From the NCBI GenBank assembly GCA_036743055.1, contig DAINQE010000042.1, forward strand, positions 1 through 22,884: a DNA stretch of 22,884 nt, read 5' to 3'. This DNA is from Sabulitectum sp036743055 (GTDB taxonomy: Bacteria; Fermentibacterota; Fermentibacteria; Fermentibacterales; JCC-6). Positions 1 to 6,956 of this stretch are shown piece by piece (positions within the stretch are counted from its first letter, which is position 1; every line of letters starts with the position of its first letter). Position numbers and translations under genes: made by a program. A model generated the notes under the pieces. It was not told where the DNA came from and did no database searches. It was given only the letters and a program-made list of their open reading frames with translations.

Positions 1-52
1 CCGCCCCCGCCGCCGCAGCGGCCGCTATGAGGATCAAAGGCACATAGAGCAT
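1..52 (-). CDS. Partial N-terminus of an exported or membrane protein
   Basis: Only the first 17 codons are inside the window; the gene continues past the left edge. The reading from the ATG at 52 begins MLYVPLILIAAAAAAGA, an uninterrupted hydrophobic, alanine-rich stretch as in a signal peptide or first membrane segment. A strong ribosome binding site (AGGAAAGGA on the minus strand) lies about 10 bases upstream, and a plausible promoter sits at 86-114. The product cannot be named. The alternative minus-strand frame over 34-231 has no such signals and was not used. Confidence 0.5.
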   Translation of the reverse strand, partial: MLYVPLILIAAAAAAGA

Positions 53-340
53 ATCGGTGTGTTCCTTTCCTGCATGAGCCTGATAATCATGCCCCGGGTT
101 CCATCCGCAGTCAATACCCTCTGGCCGCCCGCAAGTATGTCAATCAAATCCCATAAAATGCCACAAAAAGGCAAAATAGCCCGTATCAGGCCAGGGTTTA
201 CAATCGAAATGCCGTTTCCGGTGAAGGTCACATCCCCCTTATATTTCCCGCCAGGTAGGCTCCAGTCGGATATTTTGGTATTTTTCTACCCTGTTCATCA
301 TCCAGCGGCGCCCAGCCGAAACTCACAGGAAGGAGCCTCA
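53..340. other. Divergent intergenic region
   Basis: These 288 bases separate the minus-strand gene starting at 52 from the plus-strand gene starting at 341. The stretch is more AT-rich than the surrounding genes (for example 160-300), as expected for a control region. It holds the minus-strand promoter candidate at 86-114. I see no convincing -35/-10 pair for the plus-strand gene. An open frame continues upstream of 341 in the same phase, but its translation is not membrane-like and lacks a ribosome binding site, so I treat it as non-coding. No RNA gene or repeat is visible. Confidence 0.5.
86..114 (-). promoter_or_regulatory. Candidate sigma70 promoter for the gene leaving the left edge
   Basis: On the minus strand TTGACT (109-114) is followed after exactly 17 bases by CATGAT (86-91). 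This gives 5/6 and 4/6 matches to the -35 and -10 consensus. The -10 box lies 33 bases before the ATG at 52, a normal leader length. It is a consensus match only; start-site mapping would be needed to confirm it. Confidence 0.4.
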
Positions 341-1408
341 TTGAGGATAAGCGGCGAGACGGGTTTTCTGGTCTTTGCGGCGGTGGTGGTGCTTGTCCTT
401 TCTTTCTTGTTCATGTCGGTCCCGGCTGAGGGAGGCTCACAGGCCCTTTTATGCCTGGTTCCCGCTGCGGCCACCTTCATGGCACTGTGGGGGATGTACA
501 GGGTGGGTGAACGGCTCGCTTCCCCGGTTGCAGGCTGGCTATCCGCACTGGCCCTTCTCGCCAGTCCGCTGTTCCTGGTGCACTGCATGAGACCAGTTCC
601 TGAGAGCGCCGTTGTTGCCGCGGTTGTCTGGTCACTGTACTTCCATGTCGAAGGGAAGTACGCTCCAGCGGCACTCCTCTGCGCCCTTGGCGTTGCGTTT
701 AGGGGACAGGTCATTCTAATGGCCGCCGCATTCTTCATCGCGGAGATGACCGAGACCGGTGTCAGACGCCCGGGCAGGCTTCTGCTGCTCGCTTCACCGA
801 TTCTGGTAACGGTGTTCACCGGGCTGTCGAACATAGCTGAAGGGGGACATTTTTTCTTTGCGCCCCATATCCGGGAAGGGTTCGCGCTTCTGGACGGCTG
901 GTTCCTTCAGCGGCTGCGGGTTTTCGGGACCCATCTCCTTGCCGGGGATAAAAGGTGGATCCTGATCACGGCTGCCGTGGCGGGTATGATCAGGGACAGG
1001 GGGCGGGACAGGCATTCGCTGCCATTCATCCTGGCCCTTCTTTTTCCCGCCCTGCTTCCACCTCCGGAAAGGCTGCTGTTCATTGCCTTCGCGGGAGCCG
1101 GGATCCTTGTTTACATGGTGAGGGAAAGGCTTTACACCACCAAGCTGTCATGGGTGTTCATCCTGTTCCCGTTGCTGATGGTGATCGTTTCACCGGCTCC
1201 GGTGCCGGGTATGCTCAGCGGCATGCTTCCCGCTTATCCCTTCATTCTGCTTGGCGGCATCGTCATGCTGTTCAGGTACTACTCGAAGGGTACGGCACTG
1301 GTCCTGTGCATCGTGTTCCTGGCTGGAACAGCATATTCCAGCAGGGAGATACTCTTCTCCGCCGGGGCGAACACCGCGGAAACATCACCCTGTTATTGCG
1401 GGGAATAA
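341..1408 (+). CDS. Polytopic membrane protein, shortened GT-C (PMT/ArnT-like) glycosyltransferase-like
   Basis: This 355-residue protein is hydrophobic throughout, with about nine or ten membrane segments starting at residues 8-26. The start chosen is TTG at 341 because AGGAAGGAG sits five bases upstream and the sequence turns hydrophobic immediately after. Residues 35-135 resemble the middle of PMT_2/ArnT-type GT-C transferases (paired helices around RVGERLASPVAGWLSALALL, then a loop with RPVPESA). Such enzymes move a sugar from a polyprenyl-phosphate donor on the periplasmic side. The family normally has a long first loop carrying a catalytic Asp or Glu; here only a short loop (SVPAEGGS, E30) follows the first helix. 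It may therefore be inactive, divergent or shortened by deletion. It converges with the minus-strand regulator ending at 1439. No substrate can be inferred. Confidence 0.6.
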   Translation: MRISGETGFLVFAAVVVLVLSFLFMSVPAEGGSQALLCLVPAAATFMALWGMYRVGERLASPVAGWLSALALLASPLFLVHCMRPVPESAVVAAVVWSLYFHVEGKYAPAALLCALGVAFRGQVILMAAAFFIAEMTETGVRRPGRLLLLASPILVTVFTGLSNIAEGGHFFFAPHIREGFALLDGWFLQRLRVFGTHLLAGDKRWILITAAVAGMIRDRGRDRHSLPFILALLFPALLPPPERLLFIAFAGAGILVYMVRERLYTTKLSWVFILFPLLMVIVSPAPVPGMLSGMLPAYPFILLGGIVMLFRYYSKGTALVLCIVFLAGTAYSSREILFSAGANTAETSPCYCGE

Positions 1409-1438
1409 AAGCCGGACCCACGACTGTCCAGCAGGGGT

Positions 1439-1687
1439 TCACCTCATACTGTGGAAAAGCTCCGAGCTCATTGGCTTCATTTCCTCGGTGGAGAAGATGA
1501 ACTCCACGGGGAAACCGAAGAACTCGCTGATCCTGAAGGCCAGGTCCAGGCTGGGGTTGTACTCCTGCCTTTCAAGATAGCCAACGGTCTGGAAGTTTAC
1601 CCCGATGGCCTCGGCAAGTTCTTTCCTGGTGATTCCCCTCTCAGCCCTGAGGGCCGCTATCCTGTTGTAGAGCCTCCGCGACTTCAC
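1439..1687 (-). CDS. XRE/Cro-CI family DNA-binding regulator
   Basis: This 82-residue protein is almost entirely one helix-turn-helix domain. Residues 7-62 read as the five-helix XRE fold, with ITRKELAEAIGVNFQTVGYLE at 19-39 as the turn and recognition helices, then EYNPSLDLAFRISEFFGFPVEFIF. This is the compact subgroup of small XRE repressors usually paired with a membrane protein. The GTG start at 1687 overlaps the stop of the upstream membrane-protein gene as GTGA, with GGAGGG just upstream, so the two are translationally coupled. Starting further upstream would add residues with no domain character. It probably autoregulates the pair, but the target is unknown. Confidence 0.85.
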   Translation of the reverse strand: MKSRRLYNRIAALRAERGITRKELAEAIGVNFQTVGYLERQEYNPSLDLAFRISEFFGFPVEFIFSTEEMKPMSSELFHSMR

Positions 1688-2100
1688 ACCTGTTCCCTCC
1701 AGGCAATGAACGCCCCGGGAAGAGTGTGCGCCAGGTAGATCAGACTTCCTACCAGGGGAACGGTTATGGTGTACTTCGGACAGACGTCCATCCTTGAGAC
1801 AACCGACTGGGCCAGCATGATAAGAAGGCATACTACGGCGAACCACCCGTAGGAATCGCTGAGGGCCTCCCTGGTAATGGAAACTTCCCTTTCATCCAGG
1901 CTATCCCCTTTTTCATGGGTCAGTTTCCAGATGCCCGATCTCCAGTAGAGTGGGCTGAAGGTTAGTGCGGTGACCGCGAGGCACGAGATGCCGAAGATGT
2001 CCACCAGGTGGGTGGGATCCTTGATGAATGCATAGTAGAAGGCGGCATTCATAAGGAGCAGGGCCCCGTAGTTCAGTATCACCAGAGTTCTTTTTCGCAT
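1684..2100 (-). CDS. Small DUF2178-like integral membrane protein
   Basis: This 138-residue protein has four predicted membrane segments (about residues 6-26, 34-51, 84-102 and 111-132). A charged cytoplasmic loop between the second and third holds SLDEREVSITREALSDS (67-83). The DERE...A.S pattern before the third helix is typical of the DUF2178-type membrane proteins that sit next to small XRE regulators in many bacteria and archaea; the biochemical role of that family is unknown. The ATG at 2100 has AGGAG five bases upstream. It is the first gene of a two-gene unit with the XRE regulator, sharing a four-base overlap. It may sense or respond to a membrane condition under control of its partner, but that is inference from the pairing. 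Confidence 0.75.
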   Translation of the reverse strand: MRKRTLVILNYGALLLMNAAFYYAFIKDPTHLVDIFGISCLAVTALTFSPLYWRSGIWKLTHEKGDSLDEREVSITREALSDSYGWFAVVCLLIMLAQSVVSRMDVCPKYTITVPLVGSLIYLAHTLPGAFIAWREQV

Positions 2101-2121
2101 TTCAACTCCTTAGCGTTATGG

Positions 2122-2134
2122 CAACGATGTGTTG
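2122..2134. promoter_or_regulatory. Possible operator (CAAC-N5-GTTG) for the XRE pair
   Basis: A short inverted repeat, CAAC GATGT GTTG, lies between the -10 box at 2137-2142 and the start codon at 2100, where a repressor would block transcription. XRE regulators commonly bind such dyads and repress themselves. The repeat has only four bases per arm and could be chance. Confidence 0.25.
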
Positions 2135-2136
2135 TA

Positions 2137-2165
2137 AATATACGCAATGAGATTGAAATGTGCAA
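2137..2165 (-). promoter_or_regulatory. Sigma70-like promoter of the membrane protein/XRE pair
   Basis: On the minus strand TTGCAC (2160-2165), a 17-base spacer and TATATT (2137-2142) lie in a locally AT-rich stretch. The -10 matches the consensus at five of six positions; the -35 matches at only three. The -10 box is 36 bases from the ATG at 2100. Of the promoter candidates in the window this has the best -10 box. Confidence 0.5.
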
Positions 2166-2184
2166 TAACAGTATCCCTGCCGGG

Positions 2185-2709
2185 TCACTCGTCCTGGGAA
2201 TACTCGATCCAGGTAACGCGCCAGGTTTCTGAACTGTCGGGCCTGCAGTGTAAGATCGTCTGACCGGTGGTGGTCCAGCCTTCCTGGGTGCCCTGGGAAA
2301 CTTCCATGAAATAGTCCCTGACATACATCATGGTGGTTCCCGTGGTGTCCCCGGCCCATGGATTCTCGCTGCTTCCTGAAAACTCTAGTTCGACTGATCC
2401 GTACTCCTGGAAGAGATTGACAGCAGATGACATGAACAGTTCACGGGTCAGAGTGGTGTCGACTATGCCGTCCCCGTTGTAGTCGTCCCATTCCTCTTCC
2501 GGGAGGAGGAAGAGGAAGTTCGGGTCAAGGGTTTCATCGAGGAGTTCGGAATCACGCTGATTGAAGGCGTACTCAAGGTTCTCAACCGCCTTCCAGCCCT
2601 GATCCACTGGGTTGTGGGGCAATACGGGGGGAATGATCCCCGTGGAGTCGTCACATGCTGGGAACAGCAGGAACAGTGTAGCTGTCAGGATCTGGATATA
2701 CTTCACCAT
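2185..2709 (-). CDS. Lipoprotein with NTF2-like domain and EF-hand-like loop
   Basis: This 174-residue protein begins with a lipoprotein signal peptide: hydrophobic residues 5-17 and lipobox FPAC with the acylated Cys at 19. The mature part (about 36-174) has the order of an NTF2/SnoaL-like fold: an N-terminal helix (GWKAVENLEYAFNQRDSELL), a middle helix (LFMSSAVNLFQEYG), then beta strands ending with WRVTWIEY. Between them D76-x-N78-x-D80-G81-x-x-D84 matches an EF-hand or dockerin-type calcium loop. It is the last gene of a minus-strand set, six bases after the CPBP protease gene; AGGAG lies ten bases before the ATG at 2709. Function is unknown; NTF2-like domains serve both as enzymes and as binding modules. 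Confidence 0.7.
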   Translation of the reverse strand: MVKYIQILTATLFLLFPACDDSTGIIPPVLPHNPVDQGWKAVENLEYAFNQRDSELLDETLDPNFLFLLPEEEWDDYNGDGIVDTTLTRELFMSSAVNLFQEYGSVELEFSGSSENPWAGDTTGTTMMYVRDYFMEVSQGTQEGWTTTGQTILHCRPDSSETWRVTWIEYSQDE

Positions 2710-2715
2710 GACGGA

Positions 2716-3552
2716 TCAACTCCTTCTTTGGAAACCCTTTTCCTTCCTCAGTTTTATTACCAGGTAAAGGCATAGAAGGATAGTCAGAATGATCGCAGGT
2801 GTTCCAGCCTCCATTCCGAAACTGCCCCCGGTGAGCCAGTCGGGTCCTGAGATTTCTGCGGAGAGAAGACTGCTGGATTCGGTCCCGGATACGTTCACCC
2901 CGAAGATGCCGCCCATGGTGAAGTTCCAGGCGAAGTGAAGTGCGGAGACGGTCCAGAGGTCCCTTGTGGCCATGTAGACCAGTGTCATCATAACCCCGAA
3001 CTCCAGCCCCACCGCAGCGCTGGTCCAGAATGTGGAGTTGGGATTCGTGGCATGGGTGAGGGCTCCTTCCAGGCTGACCACCGCGATGGCTATAACGCTG
3101 CCGGCCCATCTTTCCACCAGCCGGAAGATGACACCCCGGGTGACCAGTTCTTCCAGGAAGCCCACGAGGATCATGAGGAACAGATATTCCAGCACAGCCG
3201 CAGAGAAGGAAACTGAAGCTATCGAATAGCTCCCGGCGATGGCCAGAATGCCTGTCTGAATGCATACCAGAGCTGTCCCCGCCGCAAGACCGGTGAGGAT
3301 CCCCCGAAGGGCTGTCCTGCGTGGATATTCCCTTCCCGGACCGGTTCCTTCGTGCCGCTTCAGATAGAGCCGGTAGAAGTAGAGGATGGCTCCCACCTGC
3401 AGGATGAGCTGCAGGAACCTGCCTGGAATGGTCTCCCTGATGCCCGTGGCATCCAGGCCCAGCTTTATTCCGATTGCAAGTATGCCACCTGCAAGGAGAT
3501 AGAGCAGCGCGAGAAGCAAGAGAACCCCAGGATGTCTTTTCTTTACGGTCAT
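2716..3552 (-). CDS. CPBP family intramembrane metalloprotease (CAAX/Abi)
   Basis: This 278-residue membrane protein has about eight hydrophobic segments. The family's motifs are present: EELVTR (E134, E135, R139), a His in the next helix (H167 in GALTH), and HFAWN (H206, N210). In CPBP/Rce1-type proteases these form the intramembrane active site. Bacterial members cleave membrane or prenylated substrates or give immunity to bacteriocins; the target here is unknown. I chose ATG at 3552 because GGAAAGG lies seven bases upstream; the in-frame GTG at 3576 has no ribosome binding site. It lies between the exported SH3-like gene (50 bases upstream) and the lipoprotein gene (six bases downstream), probably one transcript. 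Confidence 0.85.
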   Translation of the reverse strand: MTVKKRHPGVLLLLALLYLLAGGILAIGIKLGLDATGIRETIPGRFLQLILQVGAILYFYRLYLKRHEGTGPGREYPRRTALRGILTGLAAGTALVCIQTGILAIAGSYSIASVSFSAAVLEYLFLMILVGFLEELVTRGVIFRLVERWAGSVIAIAVVSLEGALTHATNPNSTFWTSAAVGLEFGVMMTLVYMATRDLWTVSALHFAWNFTMGGIFGVNVSGTESSSLLSAEISGPDWLTGGSFGMEAGTPAIILTILLCLYLVIKLRKEKGFQRRS

Positions 3553-3602
3553 ATCGCCGCCTTTCCGGGTGCACACTCAGGACGGCGGTGAAGCCTCATG
3601 CG

Positions 3603-4097
3603 TTACATTTCACTGAGGGATGCGCTTTCGAGGGTGATCCAGCCCGTCGTGCCCCAGGAGTCGGTGCCATCCACGCCTGCTATCCTGTACCATTCTCCCG
3701 ATGTCCCGACCACCTCGGCGGCTTCACCGTGATGAAGGATCGAAATGATCATTGAGCCGCATTCCGGCTCCGCCCTGACCGGGGTATCGTCCAGTATCAT
3801 CACGTAGTTGGTCGCCGCTTCAGGTCCCCAGACAACAGGGATGCCGGTGGTATCAGCCCCGGCGGCGCCAGGCGGGATCCACCGGTAACGGAAGCTTCCC
3901 GTATTCCCGGCTTGCGCGATTCCCGGATCGAATCCCAGCCATCCATCCCGAGTCCTTACGGTTACTTCCAGTGTGTCGCCTGGAGCGATGTAGCAGAATA
4001 CGGGGGCCAGGGTGGAAGGCCGGACATAGGCCCGAATGGAGTCAGCCGATACGAACGCAAGTGAGAACAGGACGGCAGCGAGAAGCTGTGATGGCAC
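3603..4097 (-). CDS. Exported protein with SH3-like (SH3b) domain
   Basis: This 164-residue protein has a signal peptide (hydrophobic residues 4-16, likely cut after A18 in VSA-DS). The C-terminal half (about 98-158) is a recognisable bacterial SH3 domain: PVRAEPECGSMIISILHHGE, VVGTSGEWYRI and GTTGWI. Residues 21-72 have a similar pattern (AYVRPS, PGDTLEV, RDGWLGF, YRWI) and may be a second, diverged copy. Such domains usually bind peptidoglycan peptides or other periplasmic ligands. The GTG start at 4097 is supported by GAGGAGG six bases upstream. It is the first gene of the minus-strand set with the CPBP protease and the lipoprotein, and is divergent from the large operon starting at 4231. 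Confidence 0.75.
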   Translation of the reverse strand: MPSQLLAAVLFSLAFVSADSIRAYVRPSTLAPVFCYIAPGDTLEVTVRTRDGWLGFDPGIAQAGNTGSFRYRWIPPGAAGADTTGIPVVWGPEAATNYVMILDDTPVRAEPECGSMIISILHHGEAAEVVGTSGEWYRIAGVDGTDSWGTTGWITLESASLSEM

Positions 4098-4164
4098 GGG
4101 ATACCTCCTCTATGATCATTCCATTTCCATTACATACTCTTTTCCGTTTCCGCCGGCAGCGGCT

Positions 4165-4193
4165 TTGACCTGACAGGCAAAATTGACGATTAT
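4165..4193 (+). promoter_or_regulatory. Candidate sigma70 promoter of the glycan operon
   Basis: TTGACC (4165-4170), a 17-base spacer and GATTAT (4188-4193) match the -35 (5/6) and -10 (4/6) consensus. Transcription would begin near 4200, about 30 bases before the TTG start at 4231. It is the only good plus-strand pair I see in this 133-base divergent gap, and no equally good one appears further inside the operon. Confidence 0.5.
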
Positions 4194-4230
4194 TGCAGGA
4201 ACATTCCGCTCTTTCAGGAAGGGGTCTGTC

Positions 4231-5649
4231 TTGAGGGTAACCCTCGTTTACCCGAGGTACGGCGAGGAGCATCATTCGCTCTATTTCCCGTTCGGTCTTG
4301 CCTATGTGGCGTCATCACTGCGAAATGCCGGTCATGACGTAACCGTGGTGGACATGGAGGGCGACAGGCTTTCGGTTACCCGTGCAGTGGAGCTGGTGGT
4401 TGGATCCCGGCCTGAAATGGTCGCCTTCGGTGGAATGGTCACCAGGTTCAGGTATGTGAGGGAGCTTTCCCGGCTGATCAGGCAGGAGCTTCCAGAGGCG
4501 TTCTTCACCGCTGGCAACAGCGGAGCCACAACCGTGCCCGAACTCTATCTCGGGTCATGCGGTCTCGACTGCGTTGTGCTGGGCGAGGGAGAGGAAACCT
4601 CCGTCATGCTGGCCGACGCGCTTTCCTCAGGGGAGGACTGGAGAAAGGTCCAGGGTCTTGCGTGGCTCGGGGAGAACGGCCTTGAGAAGTCTCCTCCCCG
4701 GGAACCCATTGCCGACCTGGACTCCCTTCCCTGGCCGGCCTGGGACCTTTTCCCCACGGAGAATTATGTCTCCAGCATGGACCACAGGCAGAAGAGGGTG
4801 CGGCACATGGAGGTGCTTGCCAGCAGGGGATGCCCGTTCAACTGCGTCTACTGCTATCGGATCTACGGCAGGAAGGTTCGCCGCCGGTCACCCGCCTCCA
4901 TAGTGGCGGAGATCAGGGAACTCGTGGATCGCTTCTCCATAGAGTACACCGGCTTTCCCGATGACCTTTTCACCAGCGACAGGGCTTTCGTGATGGAGTT
5001 CTGCGATCTCATGAAGAAGGAACTCCCAGGAATGAAATGGTCGTGCCTGGGTCGTGTGAACACCGTGGATCGGGAGATGCTGCTTGCCATGAAGGAAGCC
5101 GGGTGTGACTGGATCTCCTACGGGATCGAATCAGGGTCCGATATCATGCTGGAGAGAATGCGGAGGCAGGTTACATCGCAGCAGTGCCTCGAAGCGATAA
5201 GGCTTACAGAAGAAGCGGGGATACACGCTGAGGGCAGTTTCATCATCGGCATGTTCGGTGAGACCAGGGATACGGTTACGGAAACGGTGGATTTCTGCCG
5301 CAGAGCGGACATAACGGCGCCCATGCTCTTCGTTACCCCCTACCCGGGAACGGCGATCTTCCAGGAAGCCATGGACCGGGGGCTTATCCCGGACCTCGAG
5401 AACTTCCTGTCGTCGATGAATGCCGCGGACGAACTCCTCGTGAACCTCACCGATTTCACCAACGATGAGCTGAAGGAGCTTCGTGACTGGGCGCAGGGTT
5501 CCATAGGCAGGAGCTATCTGCTGAGGAAGCCCCTCAGCAGGATACCGGCTCTTCTCTGGAAGCATTTCAGACTTCGGGGCTTCAGGGGAATCTCCCATGA
5601 CGCCAGGGCCTTCATGGCCTCCATACTCAACCGGCGGAGCACTTCATGA
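4231..5649 (+). CDS. B12-binding domain radical SAM enzyme (first of three)
   Basis: This 472-residue protein has the class B (cobalamin-dependent) radical SAM layout. An N-terminal Rossmann-like B12-binding domain (about 1-160) begins RVTLVYPRYG and contains GHDVTVVDMEGD and VVLGEGEE. The linker DLDSLPWPAWDLF (163-175) leads to a radical SAM barrel with the cluster motif C201-PFN-C205-VY-C208. Later barrel motifs include GIESGSD and GEFG-like GMFGET. The C-terminus (from about 435) is basic and aromatic (RSYLLRKPLSRIPALLW). The family does radical methylations, ring contractions and other C-C bond chemistry, often on lipids or lipid-linked sugars; the substrate here is unknown. TTG at 4231 was chosen because AGGAAGGGG lies six bases upstream; the earlier in-phase ATG (4183) overlaps the promoter and has no such site. 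The stop overlaps the next gene by ATGA. Confidence 0.85.
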   Translation: MRVTLVYPRYGEEHHSLYFPFGLAYVASSLRNAGHDVTVVDMEGDRLSVTRAVELVVGSRPEMVAFGGMVTRFRYVRELSRLIRQELPEAFFTAGNSGATTVPELYLGSCGLDCVVLGEGEETSVMLADALSSGEDWRKVQGLAWLGENGLEKSPPREPIADLDSLPWPAWDLFPTENYVSSMDHRQKRVRHMEVLASRGCPFNCVYCYRIYGRKVRRRSPASIVAEIRELVDRFSIEYTGFPDDLFTSDRAFVMEFCDLMKKELPGMKWSCLGRVNTVDREMLLAMKEAGCDWISYGIESGSDIMLERMRRQVTSQQCLEAIRLTEEAGIHAEGSFIIGMFGETRDTVTETVDFCRRADITAPMLFVTPYPGTAIFQEAMDRGLIPDLENFLSSMNAADELLVNLTDFTNDELKELRDWAQGSIGRSYLLRKPLSRIPALLWKHFRLRGFRGISHDARAFMASILNRRSTS

Positions 5650-6956
5650 CGGAACCGAAGCTGACAGCCTTTCTGCGGAAGCTGACCCCCCATTCCGGGA
5701 TCATCCTGCTGGCAGCGGTGGTCCTGCCCAGGTTCCTCTGGTTCGTTTACCTGGGTGGAGTTCTTCCAACGCCGGTGAGGGATCAGGCGCTTTACCTGCA
5801 CACAGCAGGGAGGATCTACAACGGATACGGCCTCTCGTTCTCCAGGGAACTCGGCGCGGCAAAGCACCTGAGGAACAGCGATGATAACCCGCTCAGGGTA
5901 TGGACGGAAGACCAGGACTACATGTTCGGTCTGGCCCCTGTGGAGACCCCCACAGCGGTCATGGAACCTGGATATTCGGTGCTTCTGGCGCTGTTCTTCA
6001 GGGTTTTCGGAGTCGCGACGGGAGCGGTGTTCGCTCTTAATCTGGCGTTCTCCCTGGCCGGGGCCTTCGCCGTCAGGAAACTTGTCTCCGATGTGTGGGG
6101 TCCGCTGTCGGGCATGACCGCATCGATACTCTGGGCGCTGTATCCTCCATATGTTTATTACACGGCTTACGCAATGACGGAAACAGCTCATTCCGCACTT
6201 CTGATGATATCCCTCTGCTTCCTGTTCTCCTGTTCAAGGGGAAGAGGGAATGGTTTCCTTACCGGGCTTTTTACCGGCGTGTTCTTCCTTGTGAGGGCAA
6301 CGGCGCTCTTCCTGCTGCCGCTGGAAATGGCTTACCTGGCCTGGCGCAGGCGGTGGAAAAGCCTGCTTTTCGTAGTTCTGGGTTTCATTGCGGCGGTTTC
6401 ACCCTGGGTGATTCGAAACGCCGTGGAACTCGGATCCCCCGTGCTCATGCCCACGAAGGGCTCTCTGAACCTCTGGATGCGTAACCACCCGCAGGTCCTT
6501 TTGCTTGAAGGGATAGAGGTTCCTGAGGGGATCCCGGTTAACTCCCTGGAACTGCTCAGCTACCCATCTACGGATTCCATCCCCGGCGAACTGGCCAGAA
6601 GCGATGCCATGGGAGGATCCGCAAGGGAGTTCATGCTGAGGAATCCCAGGATGATGCTCTGGCTGGCATGGGACAGGGCGGGCGAGTTCCTCTCTCCGGG
6701 GGGAGGCACACTTGGAGCCAGGGCGCGCACCGCCGGTCTTCTTTTTTACGGCATATTGCTTTTCGGCGCCATAGGACTCTGGCGGAACAGAAAGCACCCT
6801 GAAACGATTTTCCTCTTCGCGGTGTTCATACTTTATCTTCTGGTGCACGCAGCAGCCCACGGCGGAGTAAGATATCGCCTTCCGGTGGACTCGGTGTTCC
6901 TTCTGGGAATGGCGATGTGCGGATGTACGGGAAAGGATGGTAAATGCGCCCTCTGA
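5646..6956 (+). CDS. GT-C family glycosyltransferase (PMT/ArnT-like), first of a pair
   Basis: This 436-residue polytopic membrane protein has about ten segments. After the first helix (18-38) comes a long extracytoplasmic loop beginning RDQALYLHTAGRI, with D46 in the position of the GT-C catalytic acid, and ending EPGYSVLLALFF (107-118). A second loop holds YAMTETAHS, and a soluble segment (about 265-345) precedes the last helices. Such enzymes transfer a sugar from a polyprenyl-phosphate donor to lipid, glycan or protein outside the inner membrane. It overlaps both neighbours, which are B12-radical SAM enzymes: ATGA upstream, 13 bases downstream. The gene at 9024 is a paralogue with the same loop plan. 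Donor and acceptor are unknown. Confidence 0.75.
   Translation: MTEPKLTAFLRKLTPHSGIILLAAVVLPRFLWFVYLGGVLPTPVRDQALYLHTAGRIYNGYGLSFSRELGAAKHLRNSDDNPLRVWTEDQDYMFGLAPVETPTAVMEPGYSVLLALFFRVFGVATGAVFALNLAFSLAGAFAVRKLVSDVWGPLSGMTASILWALYPPYVYYTAYAMTETAHSALLMISLCFLFSCSRGRGNGFLTGLFTGVFFLVRATALFLLPLEMAYLAWRRRWKSLLFVVLGFIAAVSPWVIRNAVELGSPVLMPTKGSLNLWMRNHPQVLLLEGIEVPEGIPVNSLELLSYPSTDSIPGELARSDAMGGSAREFMLRNPRMMLWLAWDRAGEFLSPGGGTLGARARTAGLLFYGILLFGAIGLWRNRKHPETIFLFAVFILYLLVHAAAHGGVRYRLPVDSVFLLGMAMCGCTGKDGKCAL

Noticed and set aside
34..231. Minus-strand open frame of 65 codons near the left edge
   Set aside because: It has no ribosome binding site and no recognisable composition, and it covers the better supported promoter (86-114) and start (52) of another minus-strand gene.
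59..340. Upstream extension of the membrane protein gene to an ATG at 59
   Set aside because: The 94 extra residues are not membrane-like and have no ribosome binding site; AGGAAGGAG before the TTG at 341 marks a better start.
1409..1438. Terminator between the convergent genes ending at 1408 and 1439
   Set aside because: Only a loose ACCC/GGGT pairing is possible and there is no T-run on either strand.
2651..3574. Long minus-strand frame (307 codons) over the CPBP gene
   Set aside because: The translation is rich in His, Arg, Gly and Pro with no motif or hydrophobic pattern, whereas the overlapping frame gives a clear CPBP protease with its EExxxR and HxxxN motifs.
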